From the NCBI GenBank assembly GCA_963576475.1, contig OY754972.1:8423062-8487061 (forward strand): DNA of 64,000 nt, read 5' to 3'. Shown piece by piece: positions 44,694 to 55,711 of this stretch. Below the pieces are notes generated by a model. The model saw nothing but the letters and a program-made list of their open reading frames with translations, did not search any database and was not told the origin of the DNA. This DNA is from Molanna angustata (taxonomy: Eukaryota > Arthropoda > Insecta > Trichoptera > Molannidae). The first letter of the stretch is position 1, and every line of letters starts with the position of its first letter. The translations under genes and the position numbers were made by a program.

Positions 44694-45740
44694 ACTAGTT
44701 GCATGTAACACATGAGATCCAACTGTCGATAGTGATAGTATGTACAGTTGAAGAATAAGTACCAAACTATAAACCCATAAATACAAATTATTTAATATTT
44801 TAAGATATTTGCTTTTCTATACAACACATATGTACCAAGGTATGTATGTCAAGATTGGATAGTATGGAGGTCAGTCCTTTGATCCTACCCAGAATATGAA
44901 AACAGCATGATGGTATGTATGTATGTTTGGAAATTAGTATCAAACTATTAAGTCTTCTTAGATTATTGTGTGTAGCTATTGCCATACAAATTGTATGAAG
45001 CAATGTCGTCACTAAATTCAATTTTTATAAAAATTGTTAAAAAAATTTTAGATGTGCTAATACAATGGTGATATTTTTTTATAGAAAATTAAATTATCTA
45101 GTTGGGGTGTTTCAGCTTTTTTCGAAATTTTTAAAAAATTTGGAAATATAGACAGTTAAACTCATAAATTTATCATAAAAAAAAATTAATGAAAAATGTT
45201 TGAGAAACCCTGGAATTTTTTTCAAAAAACAAATTTGAGATTTTGTATTTGTCTATGTTTATACCAATTTTCAGCGTTCTAGCTTTTATGGTTTCTGAGA
45301 TATATGGAAAAATTAACCAAAATTTCAAAAGTTGATAACCAATGACTGAAACAAAAATTCACAATTCTATAAAATTATATATGAAAATAAATAATAAATT
45401 ATATATATAAATTATGAGTATAAAATTTTTGTAAGCCTATAACTGTTTATATATTCTGAAATTTTGGGCTCTGTAAATTGAGCGGATCAAAAGTTATAAG
45501 GGGGGGACAGACACACACACACACAGACACACACACACAAAACTCACATAAAATGTTCTACTCCGAATTCTGAGTAAATCCATGTATGGGAACATATATG
45601 TTACGAGGCCTCTAGTTGGTGTTATTAGCATGCAAAAAGTCCACTACACCATACAAAATTTTCCTTCGTACACGCATCTTGGCTTAATAATGTCGATTCA
45701 TTAAGAGAATTGAATTCTCATGAACGAATCGACAGTTGGA
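44694..45740 (+). repeat. Family X, uninterrupted copy (1047 bp)
   Basis: Colinear with 2411-2845 plus 9772-10339 and lacks the gypsy element: GCTTTTTTCGAAATTTTTAA occupies the insertion point. It has the internal CCAACTGTCGAT at the left and ends ATCGACAGTTGGA. The G-run, CA tract and terminal hairpin are present. No coding capacity. Confidence 0.9.
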
Positions 45741-46260
45741 ATATATACACATAGTTATCGAAGAAATATGCAACATGAAATGGCATATCTGGTCGTTCCT
45801 TCACAGTCTTTGTGTAATGTTTACGTGCTTTCATCATACACGTTAGCATTTTGACTTCGACAATAAGTGCGAACACTATAACAACATCTTGCGTGTAACT
45901 AAAGTGCGGTAAGAATTAAGTAAGGTATGCGCCATACTTTTTGTTTATCGAATTAAAAGACTATAAAAGTATCTATTATTATTATATATCATTGCTGCTG
46001 CCTGAAAAAAAATCATTGCTAAGATATAATATATACATGTGACTGGCAGGGGCGTGCCTAGAACCTTTGGACTAGGCAAACCCTGAAAGATATTGGAAAA
46101 TGTCGAAAATTTAATGTTTTTTTTTAGCATCGTTGTTCATTTGAATGGCTATGAAAATCACATGCGAAAATAATATTTACGTTTGTGGCCCTGTCAAGCA
46201 TCGTATCAACATACGGTTCAATTGTTAATCTTGTATTATATAAAATATATTTCCATACCC
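45741..46260. other. Intron sequence, no named feature
   Basis: The segment near 46050-46130 (GGGGCGTGCCTAGAACCTTT) resembles 28600-28690, an undefined repeat. Nothing else is supported. Confidence 0.4.
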
Positions 46261-46263
46261 TGG

Positions 46264-46600
46264 ACGGATATGGTCAGCAACACAATAGTTCTTCAAAGAG
46301 CTAGAGTGAATAGAGAGCTTCTGACTAATATCAAAATCAGAAAGGTATTGTATTTGGGTCATGTGTTTAGAGGAGAAAAGTATGAATTGTTCCAACTGAT
46401 CCTTATGGACAAGATAGAGGGTCGAAGAGGTGTCGGAAGGAGACAAATTTCCTGGCTCCGCTATATACGCGACTGGACGGGCATGAGAAGTGTTCGAGAG
46501 CTGTTTCGGGCTGCCCAGGACAAGAACGCTTTCTCTCGGGTGATAGTCAACGTTGGGGGGACCTGAAATGACACCAAAAGAAGAAGAAGAAGTATGGTTT
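46264..46600 (+). pseudogene. LINE RT tail (type C)
   Basis: Reads RKVLYLGHVFRGEKYELFQL, KIEGRRGVGRRQISWLRYIR, then ELFRAAQDK and a stop, followed by an (AAG)n tail. It is an open but 5'-truncated C-terminus of a non-LTR RT distinct from types A and B. Confidence 0.8.
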
Positions 46601-46609
46601 CAATAAAAC

Positions 46610-47750
46610 AGACAAAAAAATATTAGGTAAGCCAAGATTTTCGGCTTCTATAAGCAATTCCGCCACTGGTGACTGGCACCCTGCATGTGACAGGTTGTCA
46701 CAGCAGTAAACAATCTATGCTTTGACGTGAAATGTTTTTTTTTATTTAATTAAATTTATTTGTACCACATTATTACCTATTTATAATTTTTTCCATTATA
46801 TAAACTTTAACGATGCCAAACGTCAAACTCCCCAGGAAAATGGGTCCGATGTTTTTCCTTCAAGTATGAATATATAGATGAAAGATTATTTTTATGCTTA
46901 CACATTTTGAAACGATGATAGTAAAATTGTCACAAGAACGTATTACCGTCGAAGGCGTCTAAAGAAACATGACAAAACTAATCCAGTGACGGAAATGACA
47001 AATGTTTTCTAGACATCCGACTATTGTATTATTATTATTACTTGCCATGCCCGCCACTGTTTTCCGTGTTTAATTCACCTCGAAAATTAATGATTCGTCA
47101 GTTTTTGTTGGAGCGTTTTTTCACGAGGCGTCGACGCCGCCCACGGAGAGCAGACGTCGCGACGCCCTAACGGGTTTAAAGATTACACACAAAACTATTA
47201 CCGAATTGTGCCAATTTTGCGTTTCGTGCACTGTAAAGTGTAAGGAGACAAATTTATGACGTACTTTCCATATTTATTCGTCATTTCATTGTAATTTATT
47301 GCGACATTTACGTTCTGCGGATTTTTTTTTTTACGTACGAGTGTTCGTTATCACCATTTTAAATTAGATTGTATTTTTCTTACCACTACTATAACGTTAT
47401 AGAAATTATAATGAAAATAATACAGACAAAATTGATAAATGTAAAAACAAACCATTGCACGCCACATTCCCATTTCAACTATATAGATAATGATTGTGAG
47501 TGCAGAATGTTGAGATTGTGTACATATTTAGTGTGGAACGGGAACAATCACCTGGTTCATAATTGCATATAATTTTGTCAATAAAAATTATAAACTGCTA
47601 GCCCTAGAACAGGATTTCCTATTTGGGCAGCAGTAATCTACTTATTGTTGTCATTATAAATATGGTATGATAAAAGGTAAATAAATAAATAAATTGACAT
47701 CACGTTACACAATATTCAAATACATAGAACTTTCGAAAATCACATTGAAA
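46610..47750. other. Intron sequence, no named feature
   Basis: Includes a small CpG-rich patch at about 47125-47175. No gene seen. Confidence 0.4.
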
Positions 47751-47754
47751 AGGG

Positions 47755-47912
47755 AACTCAATAAGAAGCCATAATTGGTAAACGTTGCGCAAGCGCATAA
47801 AGTGATCACTTAAACCAGCCGATGACAGGTCATAAGCACTGTAGGTGCCTTGAGTTCCTGTTTCTTCTATAATATCCCAACTTCGTCTCTATTGAGATAT
47901 TAAAAGTTTGTC
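47755..47912. repeat. Family Y copy 3 (diverged)
   Basis: AACTCAATAAGAAGCCATAA start and CTTCGTCTCTATTGAGATAT end. The minus strand keeps an open DLSSAGLSDHFMRLRNVYQL frame. Confidence 0.82.
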
Positions 47913-48682
47913 AATAAAAAATTCTATAAGGGTTAAAATATATTTCTCGTTATTTTGTATAGACTGATTCGGTTCTCTCTTTCAAATGTTTTGGATATGT
48001 AGAAAACAAAAAATTACACACATCCAAGATTTCTGAAAATTTTGTTGAATATTTTTGTGACAAATTTATGTGAAATGGTCACGTATACCAGCCCCACTCG
48101 TTTTTACTAATTATCATACATGAATAAAAATGTAATCAAGCATTGGTTTACGTTGAGTATAATCTCTATACTGCACCTGTTCCAAGAATATTCATTAAAT
48201 CTTCCCATATTTTGTTTTTATTCAATAGAAGTTTTCTTGTTTTAGAATTCAATTAATAAATTGTTTCCTTTGGCTTCATGCAGATGGTGTCTGTCTCTTA
48301 AAATCCAGAGTTGTTTTATTCATATTTATTATTAATTTCATTGGAATTTTGATTAGAAATACATAATTCAAAGCTGATTTCACCGTCAAAATCTGTCCGC
48401 TCTCTCGTTCGCTTTGACAAAAACGCGGAAAATTTCGTTTCGGACGTTTTGATTAATTAAATTTGTAAATGAACTACTATCTACCTACATCTCGGAAAAT
48501 TTGAAATTTCATTTGCTCGAGTAGGTAACTACCTACAACTGTGTCAGCTGCAAGAAGATGTCGTGTTATTATTTAGCATATATCTTTCTCCTCCTTAGCT
48601 TTTATCCTACATGCACTAAAAACAAAATTTTGTTGATAGTATCAAAATTTCATGTTTTTTTTTGAAAAACTTTTTAACATCT

Positions 48683-48825
48683 CAATAGAGACGAAGTTGG
48701 AATATTATAGAAGAATACACCTACAGGACTTATGACCTGTCATCTGCTGGTCTACGTGATCACATTATGCGTCTGCTCAACGTTCACCAATTATACCTTC
48801 TTATCGAGTTCCCTTATCAGAAAGT
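48683..48825. repeat. Family Y copy 4 (opposite orientation)
   Basis: CATCTCAATAGAGACGAAGT to TTCTTATCGAGTTCCC. The plus strand reads DLSSAGLRDHIMRLLNVHQL. Confidence 0.82.
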
Positions 48826-49065
48826 TTTTTGAAAGTCCTATAGATACAAATATTTGAAAAATGAGTAACAGATCACATGAAAATAGGACATTATTACTAT
48901 TACCATCTATGAAGTTACGAAGAAAACCGTTTTGTAACGCCATCTATTGCGAAATTGGTTTATTTGTAAATAATGAAAGCAACAGTCCTTATAAATGAAC
49001 TGCGCCAGAAATATTATTTCATTTTTTGCTTGATTACTTACTTCTACCAATATGTATGTAAAATT

Positions 49066-49260
49066 AATTGAACTCAATAAAGAAGGCTTAGATGACAGGT
49101 CATAAACCCTGTAGGTACCTTGAGTTCCTAGTTCTTCTATAAGAGTCCAACTTATCTCTATTGAGATGATAAATAGTTCGTCAAAAAAAATATCATTTGA
49201 CTCCCGACAGGGAAATAATCCAATATTTGCGTATATGCAATTAAAAAAAATATTCGATTT
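49066..49260. repeat. Family Y copy 5 with tail
   Basis: An internally deleted core (GATGACAGGTCATAAACCCT GTAGGTACC) followed by the CTCCCGACAGGGAAATAATC tail also seen in the foldback arms. Confidence 0.8.
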
Positions 49261-49570
49261 TCAAAATTTCGTGTTAAAATTAAACGAACTATAGTGACTA
49301 CAAAACATTTGGTTTTGTGTACACAGCCGAACAGTACAGTCATAAATAGATAAACCTATATATTACTGATAACAAAGTTTTGACTAAAACGCAGGTAGCC
49401 AGTTCGGTTGTCATTATATTTTTTCAGTGTGGTGATGGAGTCAGCTCTCTTCCACTTCGTCCTATCCTGAGCAGCGTCCTCAGAGACAACACATGTCCGC
49501 ATATCCTCCGGTACCAAGCTCTTCCATCGTCTTTTGTATATCATGTATTTTTTTTTAAATAAATTAATCT

Positions 49571-49735
49571 GTCCTTGTCGTAACAAATACATATACATCC
49601 ACATACATTCCCTAAATTAAGCATAAATGCTTGTGCTATAGGTGAGCGAAATCGGTCTTGACAGGATTCGATCTCGCTACCACTGGATTACAAACCCTGC
49701 ACGGTAGCCGCTCTGCCACCAACCATGTATTAGTA
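49571..49735 (-). repeat. SINE-2 (tRNA-Thr-derived)
   Basis: Minus-strand head GCAGAGCGGCTACCGTG, loop TTTGTAA, B box GAGATCGAATCC, then the shared tail ending in GTATATGTATTTG. Confidence 0.82.
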
Positions 49736-49943
49736 TCTAAAATCGAGTATGATAATATACATTCATGAGGATTTTTAATAAAACCGTTTTTTAACTGTCT
49801 GTCTGTACACATTATAACAAGCAAAATTAGAATGTTTTAATAATGAAAATAATTCTTGTCTAGACAATATAAAAAGTGAAGAAAACAAAAATATTTTATT
49901 CCCTATTCTTAATCTTATCTTATGTTTTTTTTTTATTTTTCAG

Positions 49944-49989
49944 ATACCCTGGTGGAGACTGTACATCCGAAATCTGGCTGGCAAATTGA
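49944..49989 (+). CDS. SELENBP1: SELENBP1 terminal coding exon
   Basis: Completes the Arg codon and encodes YPGGDCTSEIWLAN and a TGA stop. The YPGGDC-(S/T)-S-(D/E)-IW ending is the family's C-terminal signature (human ends close to this), so the gene's 3' coding end is certain. The acceptor is TTTTTCAG. A type A LINE tail begins only about 110 nt after the stop, and no AATAAA is seen before it, so the native 3' UTR is either very short or runs into repeat sequence. Confidence 0.95.
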
Positions 49990-50097
49990 AAAAAATGGTT
50001 TTTGGTATGTTGTTGTTTATCTTCATTCCCTACCTGCATCGCATACGAATATCTTTGCCTAACCTGATAGAGACGACATGACTTTATAAACATCAAA

Positions 50098-50755
50098 AAT
50101 AATATAACATGAGGAGTATGTTTGAACGGAATGGAAGACCCGATAAAGATATTGAAAGAAGAGTTATGGCAGGGAATAGAATAAACGGAGCACTTAGACC
50201 AGTAATGTCCGACCCAAGCATCTCAAAGGAAGCCAAAATTGCAATACACAATGCAATTGTGGTGCCTACTTTGACGTATGCAAGTGAAACATGGACCTGG
50301 CAAAGAACACATGAAAGTAGAATAAATGCTGTAGAAATGAGATCACTAAGAAGAGTATGTAATAGAACGATATATGATAGAATAAAAAATGAGGACATAA
50401 GGAGAGAATGCAAGTTAAAAAAGGATATTATATGTAAAATGAAAGTGAATGCTTTAAGGTGGTTTGGACATTTAGATAGAATGAACGATGAACGACTGAC
50501 CAAAAAAATATACATGGGTGCTAGAGATGGAGTGAATAGCAGAGGTCGCCCCAGAAAGGGATGGCATGACCATGTGAATGATATTTTGAAAGAAGGAAAC
50601 ATAAAAAGTTTGAACAATCGACGAGCATGTATGAGACGATGCATGGATGTAAAGGAAGCCAGAAATGTGTGCAAAAATAGAGAAGTATGGCGCTCGGTTC
50701 TCTCTGCTTACCCCGTAAGGGACATGGCGTGATGGTATGTATGTATGTATGAAGG
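50098..50755 (+). pseudogene. LINE RT tail (type A), longest copy
   Basis: Open from a DIERRVMAGNRINGA block through LTYASETWTWQRTHESRINA, LRWFGHLDRMNDERL and GRPRKGWHDHVNDILK to WRSVLSAYPVRDMA and stop, then TGATGGTATGTATGTATG. The RT catalytic domain is absent. It lies just downstream of SELENBP1 in the same orientation, so it may be transcribed as 3' UTR. Confidence 0.85.
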
Positions 50756-50809
50756 ACAACAAAGTTAATAAACTTTGAAAATTATGTGTCACACACTTGA
50801 CTCCGTCGA

Positions 50810-50850
50810 TACCTCGACCGGTTTCGGAAAGCACCTCCCCTTCGTCAGGA
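50810..50850 (-). ncRNA. Hammerhead-like ribozyme motif (degenerate or variant)
   Basis: Minus strand: CTGACGAA, then stem II GGGGAG-GTG-CTTTCC, then GAAA, then palindromic CCGG, then TCGAGG. The order matches the type I hammerhead core with one extra base after CTGANGA. The flanking CTC/GAG can start stem I. Activity is not shown. Confidence 0.5.
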
Positions 50851-51559
50851 GTTTTTTTTTTATTTATTTATTTATTTCATCTCACAAATAATAATAGTTT
50901 ACTCACAAACTATGTTAAAATTAAAATTATGGAGAATAGTCAAGCTGTACAGGTTAATGGGGTGGGGGGTAACTGGAGGAGGTGTCGTGCTTCTTTTAAT
51001 AAGCTGATGCACACCCGCACATCTGTCGCTGGTTTCCCCGCACTGTGGGATATGGTGTGTGGTTATTTTCATGATTGCCGAACCAGCTAATAGCAGGCTA
51101 GCCAACATTCGGGAGGGACAACGTCTGTCGGGTCCGCTAGTTAGAGATAAAATAACTAAAACTTTTATTTTAGACCATGATAATGCCGAGTCAACTCGGC
51201 GAAAAAGTTCGGTCATTGTAATCGAATCATCACTACAAGAAAAGATATTTTTAATAAACCAACAGATTCCAATGATATTGACCGACCCTTGTTTTGTTGT
51301 ATATTGTTGACCCTTGTTTTGTTGTTTTTTTTGTTGTCGTTGATACTGTTTTTTATTTATATTTTTTTGTTTTTTTTTTCAGGGTGAAATCAATCCTTTT
51401 CAAAATTTACATGGCGTGGTGTTTTTAAGATTTTTTTTTTATTAATATTTAGCTTAAACTTTTATATAAAGTCTATTTTTCTTTCTTTGATAATTATCTA
51501 ATGTTTGAAGATGTATTTTTATAACTTCTAATAAATATTCTTTCTAAAATAATATTTTA
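50851..51559. other. Repeat-derived sequence downstream of SELENBP1
   Basis: A T-rich (TTTA)n start marks a minus-strand retroelement tail. 51000-51062 (CACACCCGCACATCTGTCGC TGG) matches the 10.9-kb repeat. An AATAAATATT word at about 51529 and a TTTTTTTTTCAG acceptor-like site at 51381 are present but unsupported as gene parts. Confidence 0.45.
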
Positions 51560-51965
51560 ATCTAACCTTGAAATCATTTTCATCATCATCATCACTGGCA
51601 CTACAATCCGCTACGGACCCTGGCCTCCTCCAGAAAACGTCTCCATCCCTCCCTATCGAGCATCCAGTCTTCTCCAATTTATCAGGTCCATTTCTCTTAT
51701 ATCGCACAGCACGTCCGTCGTCCAGCCATCTCAACCTAGGTCTGCCTCTACTTCTTCTTCCTCCGGGACAGGTGTCTGATAACTTTTTAGTAATTCGGTC
51801 ATCATCCATCCGGCAAACATGTCCAAGCCAACGTAAGCGCTGAATTTTAATAAATTGGACTACATTCGTTTCGTTGTACATTGCCTCCAGCTCATGATTA
51901 TACCGTATTCTCAATGTCCCTCCATCGTTAGTTGGGTTATAGATTTTCCTTAATATCTTCCTTTA
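51560..51965 (-). pseudogene. RTE LINE RT C-terminus
   Basis: Minus strand: VVQFIKIQRLRWLGHVCRMD, GRRSRGRPRLRWLDD, then FWRRP and an Asp-rich end caused by the (GAT)n tail typical of RTE. The frame is open over 128 codons but 5' truncated. Confidence 0.85.
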
Positions 51966-52457
51966 ATCATTTTATCACAGCTTTTTAATATGCCCATGAT
52001 TCTTATGGTACAAAGGTACCTAAGTATCAGATATATATGAAGTGTTATAACTTAACAGAAATGAAGCAGGGATATATTTTTAGATAACAGATATCAGGAT
52101 ATCATGAATCTACTTAGCATACAACATGTCATTTTTCTTTAACCATGTTCAAGAATATTGTGATGTCATAAAGATCATTTTTCCATACTGTAGGTATTAC
52201 TTAACATTTTTTTATACATCTTAGTACATAAAATCTCGATGATGTTCGTACACGCTAATCTCCGAAACCGCCCATCCGATTCAATGAAATTTCTAATTGT
52301 GTATGTTTGGTTACGGATTGAAAGATAGGATAGTTTTGGACCCGATAGGTGGCGCTGTTATCGAGATCTAAAACAAATATTATTAATAATTACAAAGTTT
52401 TTTCGTTAACACGGTGGAAGGTTGTGGCGGAGCATTTATAACGTCTAACGTACAACG

Positions 52458-53368
52458 TGTGGCGGAACATTTACAAAGAATAGAATGTTCTAGCTAGAAC
52501 ATTGAGAGACTATATGTAAATACTGGAAAATCAACGAAGACGCCTCAGTGTCATTTGAATACTCTCACGCGTTAGATAGCTCAATTTTGTGTAATATTGT
52601 TTTGTAATATATAATTTGTGAAAAAAGCTGTAAATACAGAAATATTAGTTTGACTAACATATCTAGACGAATAACTGCAGACTCACTATTTTTGTTTAAA
52701 CTATTTCATAACATCATTGATTGTCCAAATTTATTAGAAAATATCTCACTTCACATTCCAAACCGCAATGTCAGATCAAAACCTACTTTTTCTATTTCAC
52801 ACTCTAAAACTAATCTTAGGAAAAATTTCTTTACTAACCGGGCCACCTCCAATTTTAACAACCTGCTCAATAACATTGACTTTTTTCATACCCAATCTCT
52901 ACACTCGTTCAAAATTGCGATAAAGCGCCAACTTTGCACTGATAACATAACTCAAAATTCCACTCTCTAGTATATGCATGAATGTATTATTTATGTGTCA
53001 CCATAATGGTTGCAACACCTTCTTCGTTGATCCTTAAGCGAGTTAGAATCCCATGTTATGATTCTAGAATACATACAATCCTCTCTGTACTATTCCCTGT
53101 ATGTTTCAGGTGTGTTCCTATAATTTTGTTTTTTTCTCATTTTTCGTAAATTGTATGTTAAGCTTTTAAAATTATTTGATTTGATGTCCTATTATTATGT
53201 ACTGTAGTCTACATTTACTTGTTTTTTTTTCATTGTATTTAATATCATTATGCTCTACTGTACTGTTGGATATCTAAAATAAATAAAATAAAATAAAATA
53301 AAATATCTACATAAATCCTGGTATCATATAGAATATTATTTAATAAAACAATTAACATAATTATTACA
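52458..53368 (+). repeat. Gypsy LTR (third element), split by a LINE
   Basis: Starts TGTGGCGGAACATTTACAAA, with a second similar start at 52433, and ends ATTATTACA directly before a perfect tRNA-Trp primer site. The interior (about 52640-53308) is a LINE tail. Only about 100 nt of leader follow, so this is a truncated or near-solo LTR. A 20-nt palindrome AATGTTCTAGCTAGAACATT lies at about 52485-52504. Confidence 0.75.
52640..53308 (+). mobile_element. CR1-like LINE tail nested in the LTR
   Basis: Reads LFLFKLFHNIIDCPNLLENI, LHIPNRNVRSKPTFSISHSK and a terminal SLHSFKIAIKRQLC then stop; the 3' UTR ends in (AAAAT)n. AAATAT occurs at both junctions and may be the target duplication. Confidence 0.8.
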
Positions 53369-53369
53369 A

Positions 53370-53387
53370 TGGTGACCCCGACGTGAT
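53370..53387 (+). promoter_or_regulatory. Primer binding site, tRNA-Trp
   Basis: TGGTGACCCCGACGTGAT is the exact complement of an insect tRNA-Trp 3' end including CCA, one base after the LTR. Confidence 0.88.
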
Positions 53388-53454
53388 AATTATAAATTAA
53401 ATAAAATTAAATAAATTATAAGGTCATAATTATAAATTAAATATTTATAAAAAT

Positions 53455-53725
53455 ATACAATGCGGAAACGAAGAAAATATACAATGCGGATAGGAATGGA
53501 TTGAGAGGCCGGGGCCGCCCAAGAAAGGGATGGCACGACCATGTGAACGATATTCTGAAAGACGGAAATGTTAGAAGCATGTACAATAGACGAACATGTA
53601 TGAGACGATGCATGAATGTTGACGAGGCGATGAATGTGTGCCAGGATAGAAAGATATGGCGTTCGGTTCTCTCTGCCTACCCCGTAAGGGACATGGCGTG
53701 ATGGTATGTATGTATGTATGCATGT
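53455..53725 (+). pseudogene. LINE RT tail (type A) fragment
   Basis: Reads GRGRPRKGWHDHVNDILKD, MYNRRTCMRRCMNVDEAMNV and WRSVLSAYPVRDMA, then the (TATG)n tail. Confidence 0.85.
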
Positions 53726-53775
53726 ATAAAAATAAATAAAAATACATTTACATAAAAATACAGTTTTAATCCACA

Positions 53776-53860
53776 AATGAGTAAGATTTTCATGAGCTTA
53801 AGCGCTTTCGCCGAACACAGCCGGCATCCTCAGAGGCAGAAATCAAACGAGTTTTTAACA
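53776..53860 (-). ncRNA. Hammerhead-like ribozyme motif
   Basis: Minus strand (about 53833 down to 53794): CTGAGGAT, stem II GCCGG-ctgtg-TTCGGC, GAAA (53809-53806), then GCGCTTAAGC (stem III-like palindromic part), then TC. Bases before CTGA (GATTT) can pair with AAATC after the site as outer stem I. It has one extra base relative to the strict core, the same as at 50.8 kb. Confidence 0.5.
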
Positions 53861-53879
53861 AAACGAATCAAACTACAAA

Positions 53880-54489
53880 TTTTGACTCACCTACAACCCC
53901 CCAAGGATTTTATATAACAAAAAAAGAGATGTAATCAATTATTAACCTGTGCTAACTTTCAATAGATGCCGGTATGAAAATCTATTGACATAACCTATCT
54001 AAAGAATATACAATATCCAAATGTAACAAAAAAATGATAAATTATTTCGCTACTTTAAAAATAAATATAAAAAATGTATTACACGAATAGTATCTCATGG
54101 AGTAACTCATAGTGCAAAGAAAACAATTTGGCGAATGTGACTAAAAACATAAAATGAGGTCTACATATGTATATGGTGGTCTACATGAGGTCTACATATG
54201 TATATCGCGGTCTGTGGCAGAATAACGTCTGCCTAGGCTCACTAGTAAAGATATAAAAAACTTATCTCAACTGAGGGACGAATAGATTTTACATAATTTA
54301 ATTTTAAGATACTCGTATTTGTTATTCTTATTATTATGAATGTATTAAATTGTTATTTTATTAAATAAATAAAATAAATTATAAGATTCTATAATATTTA
54401 GTGGACAATATGAATATTTGTACTATGCACAAAAAGATTAATGAATAAATATTTTTGAGACCCCTCTACAACCTTTCTACGCCCTTTTA
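53880..54489. other. AT-rich intergenic sequence
   Basis: No gene. A short duplicated word GGTCTACAT(G/A)..ACATATGTATAT at about 54160-54205. Confidence 0.45.
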
Positions 54490-54795
54490 AGAATCGCTTA
54501 TCTATTGTGGTATTCTTCCAATGTGTGTTGCATTGTTTGAAAGGGGTGGCCGCAATGGAACAATGCCCCACTTTACCATAAGGTAGTTGCAGCGTCCATG
54601 TCCAGTGCGGATCCTATTCAAGGAGGTCCACAGCCTTCTTGGCAGCTCGAAACCTGGAGGTATCTTCGTCCATGCATATGAAGGCCCAAAGTCGGACATT
54701 TGCGAATTAACACCAGCATTTGTGGATTGGCTCGGAGCCCTCGACGTGAATGTGTGATTGACATAAAGTGCTGTTTTGTGTTTGATTGCTGTCAT
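54490..54795 (-). pseudogene. Non-LTR RT C-terminal fragment (NRIRTGHGRC type)
   Basis: Minus strand: NAGVNSQMSDFGPSY, PPGFELPRRLWTSLNRIRTG, HGRCNYLMVKWG. This is the C-terminal region after RT in I/Jockey-group elements, normally followed by a CxCG-x-H zinc motif that is lost here. Confidence 0.75.
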
Positions 54796-54799
54796 TGCT

Positions 54800-55710
54800 T
54801 TGTTTTGTTCATTTTTATTTTAAACATTTGATTCACCAGTACCATACGATAAATAAATAAATAATTGTGGTATTGTAACTTGTAAATATTTCAACACAGT
54901 GGTTACTAAATATTATATCCAACTACATAATCAACTTCGAAGTTTACATAATCAACTCTGAAGTCTACATAATCAACTCCGAAGTCTACATAATCAAACT
55001 CCCAAAAAAAAAATTTTACTTGCGGTCTATTTTCGTATAAAGGTATAAATTACGTTATATACAATCGTATATGTAGGGGATTTATACTCAATAAAAGTTT
55101 TATTTATATACAGGGTGTTCTTATTTATTCGAGAATGTTTATTTGAGACATTTCACCCACATGCGAGTTGAAACTTTCTCACACTTCAGCAAACAAAACA
55201 AACTCTCGATAACATTACATGTCAGAAACCCAACAACGAAATAATGTTTTCTTTGTTTTTTGAACTTTCTGTGATAACTTTTCCTTGTGCCGTTGATGTC
55301 TTACTGAATAATCAATTCTTACAACTTTTCATGTTCTCTCTTCGTACCACACTCGACGTCCATTCTTTCTCATTCGCATCTTGCATAGTTGAAAAAGAAT
55401 GGCGTATCGATCGATTAATAAAGACATAACCAATATGCCTATTAACATCACGCCATTTTTTTATTGAGTTAAGCAATGAAAAAGGTCCAAGGTCAGATAT
55501 TTCAGCAGGAACCTGGAGATCAAGAAGCAATGAGAAAATTCGCGCTTTGATAGGGCAACCCTTGATCACTAGTGAGATCAGGCAAAGGAAATTGGTTTGG
55601 ATTAGACATGTCGTTAGATCATGACAAGATTAATACAACTACCACGAGTTTCTGAGCAGTATCTAAGGATAATTTTCGTGGACGTACTTATTAAAAATAT
55701 ATTATTCGTG
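54800..55710. other. AT-rich intergenic sequence
   Basis: A short direct repeat ACATAATCAACT(C/T)CGAAGT occurs three to four times at about 54920-55000. No supported gene. Confidence 0.45.
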
Positions 55711-55711
55711 T

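Noticed and set aside
51369..51540. Alternative last exon of SELENBP1 (poly-T/CAG acceptor and later AATAAA)
   Set aside because: The coding frame already ends with the family's C-terminus at 49989, and no coding match follows the acceptor-like site.
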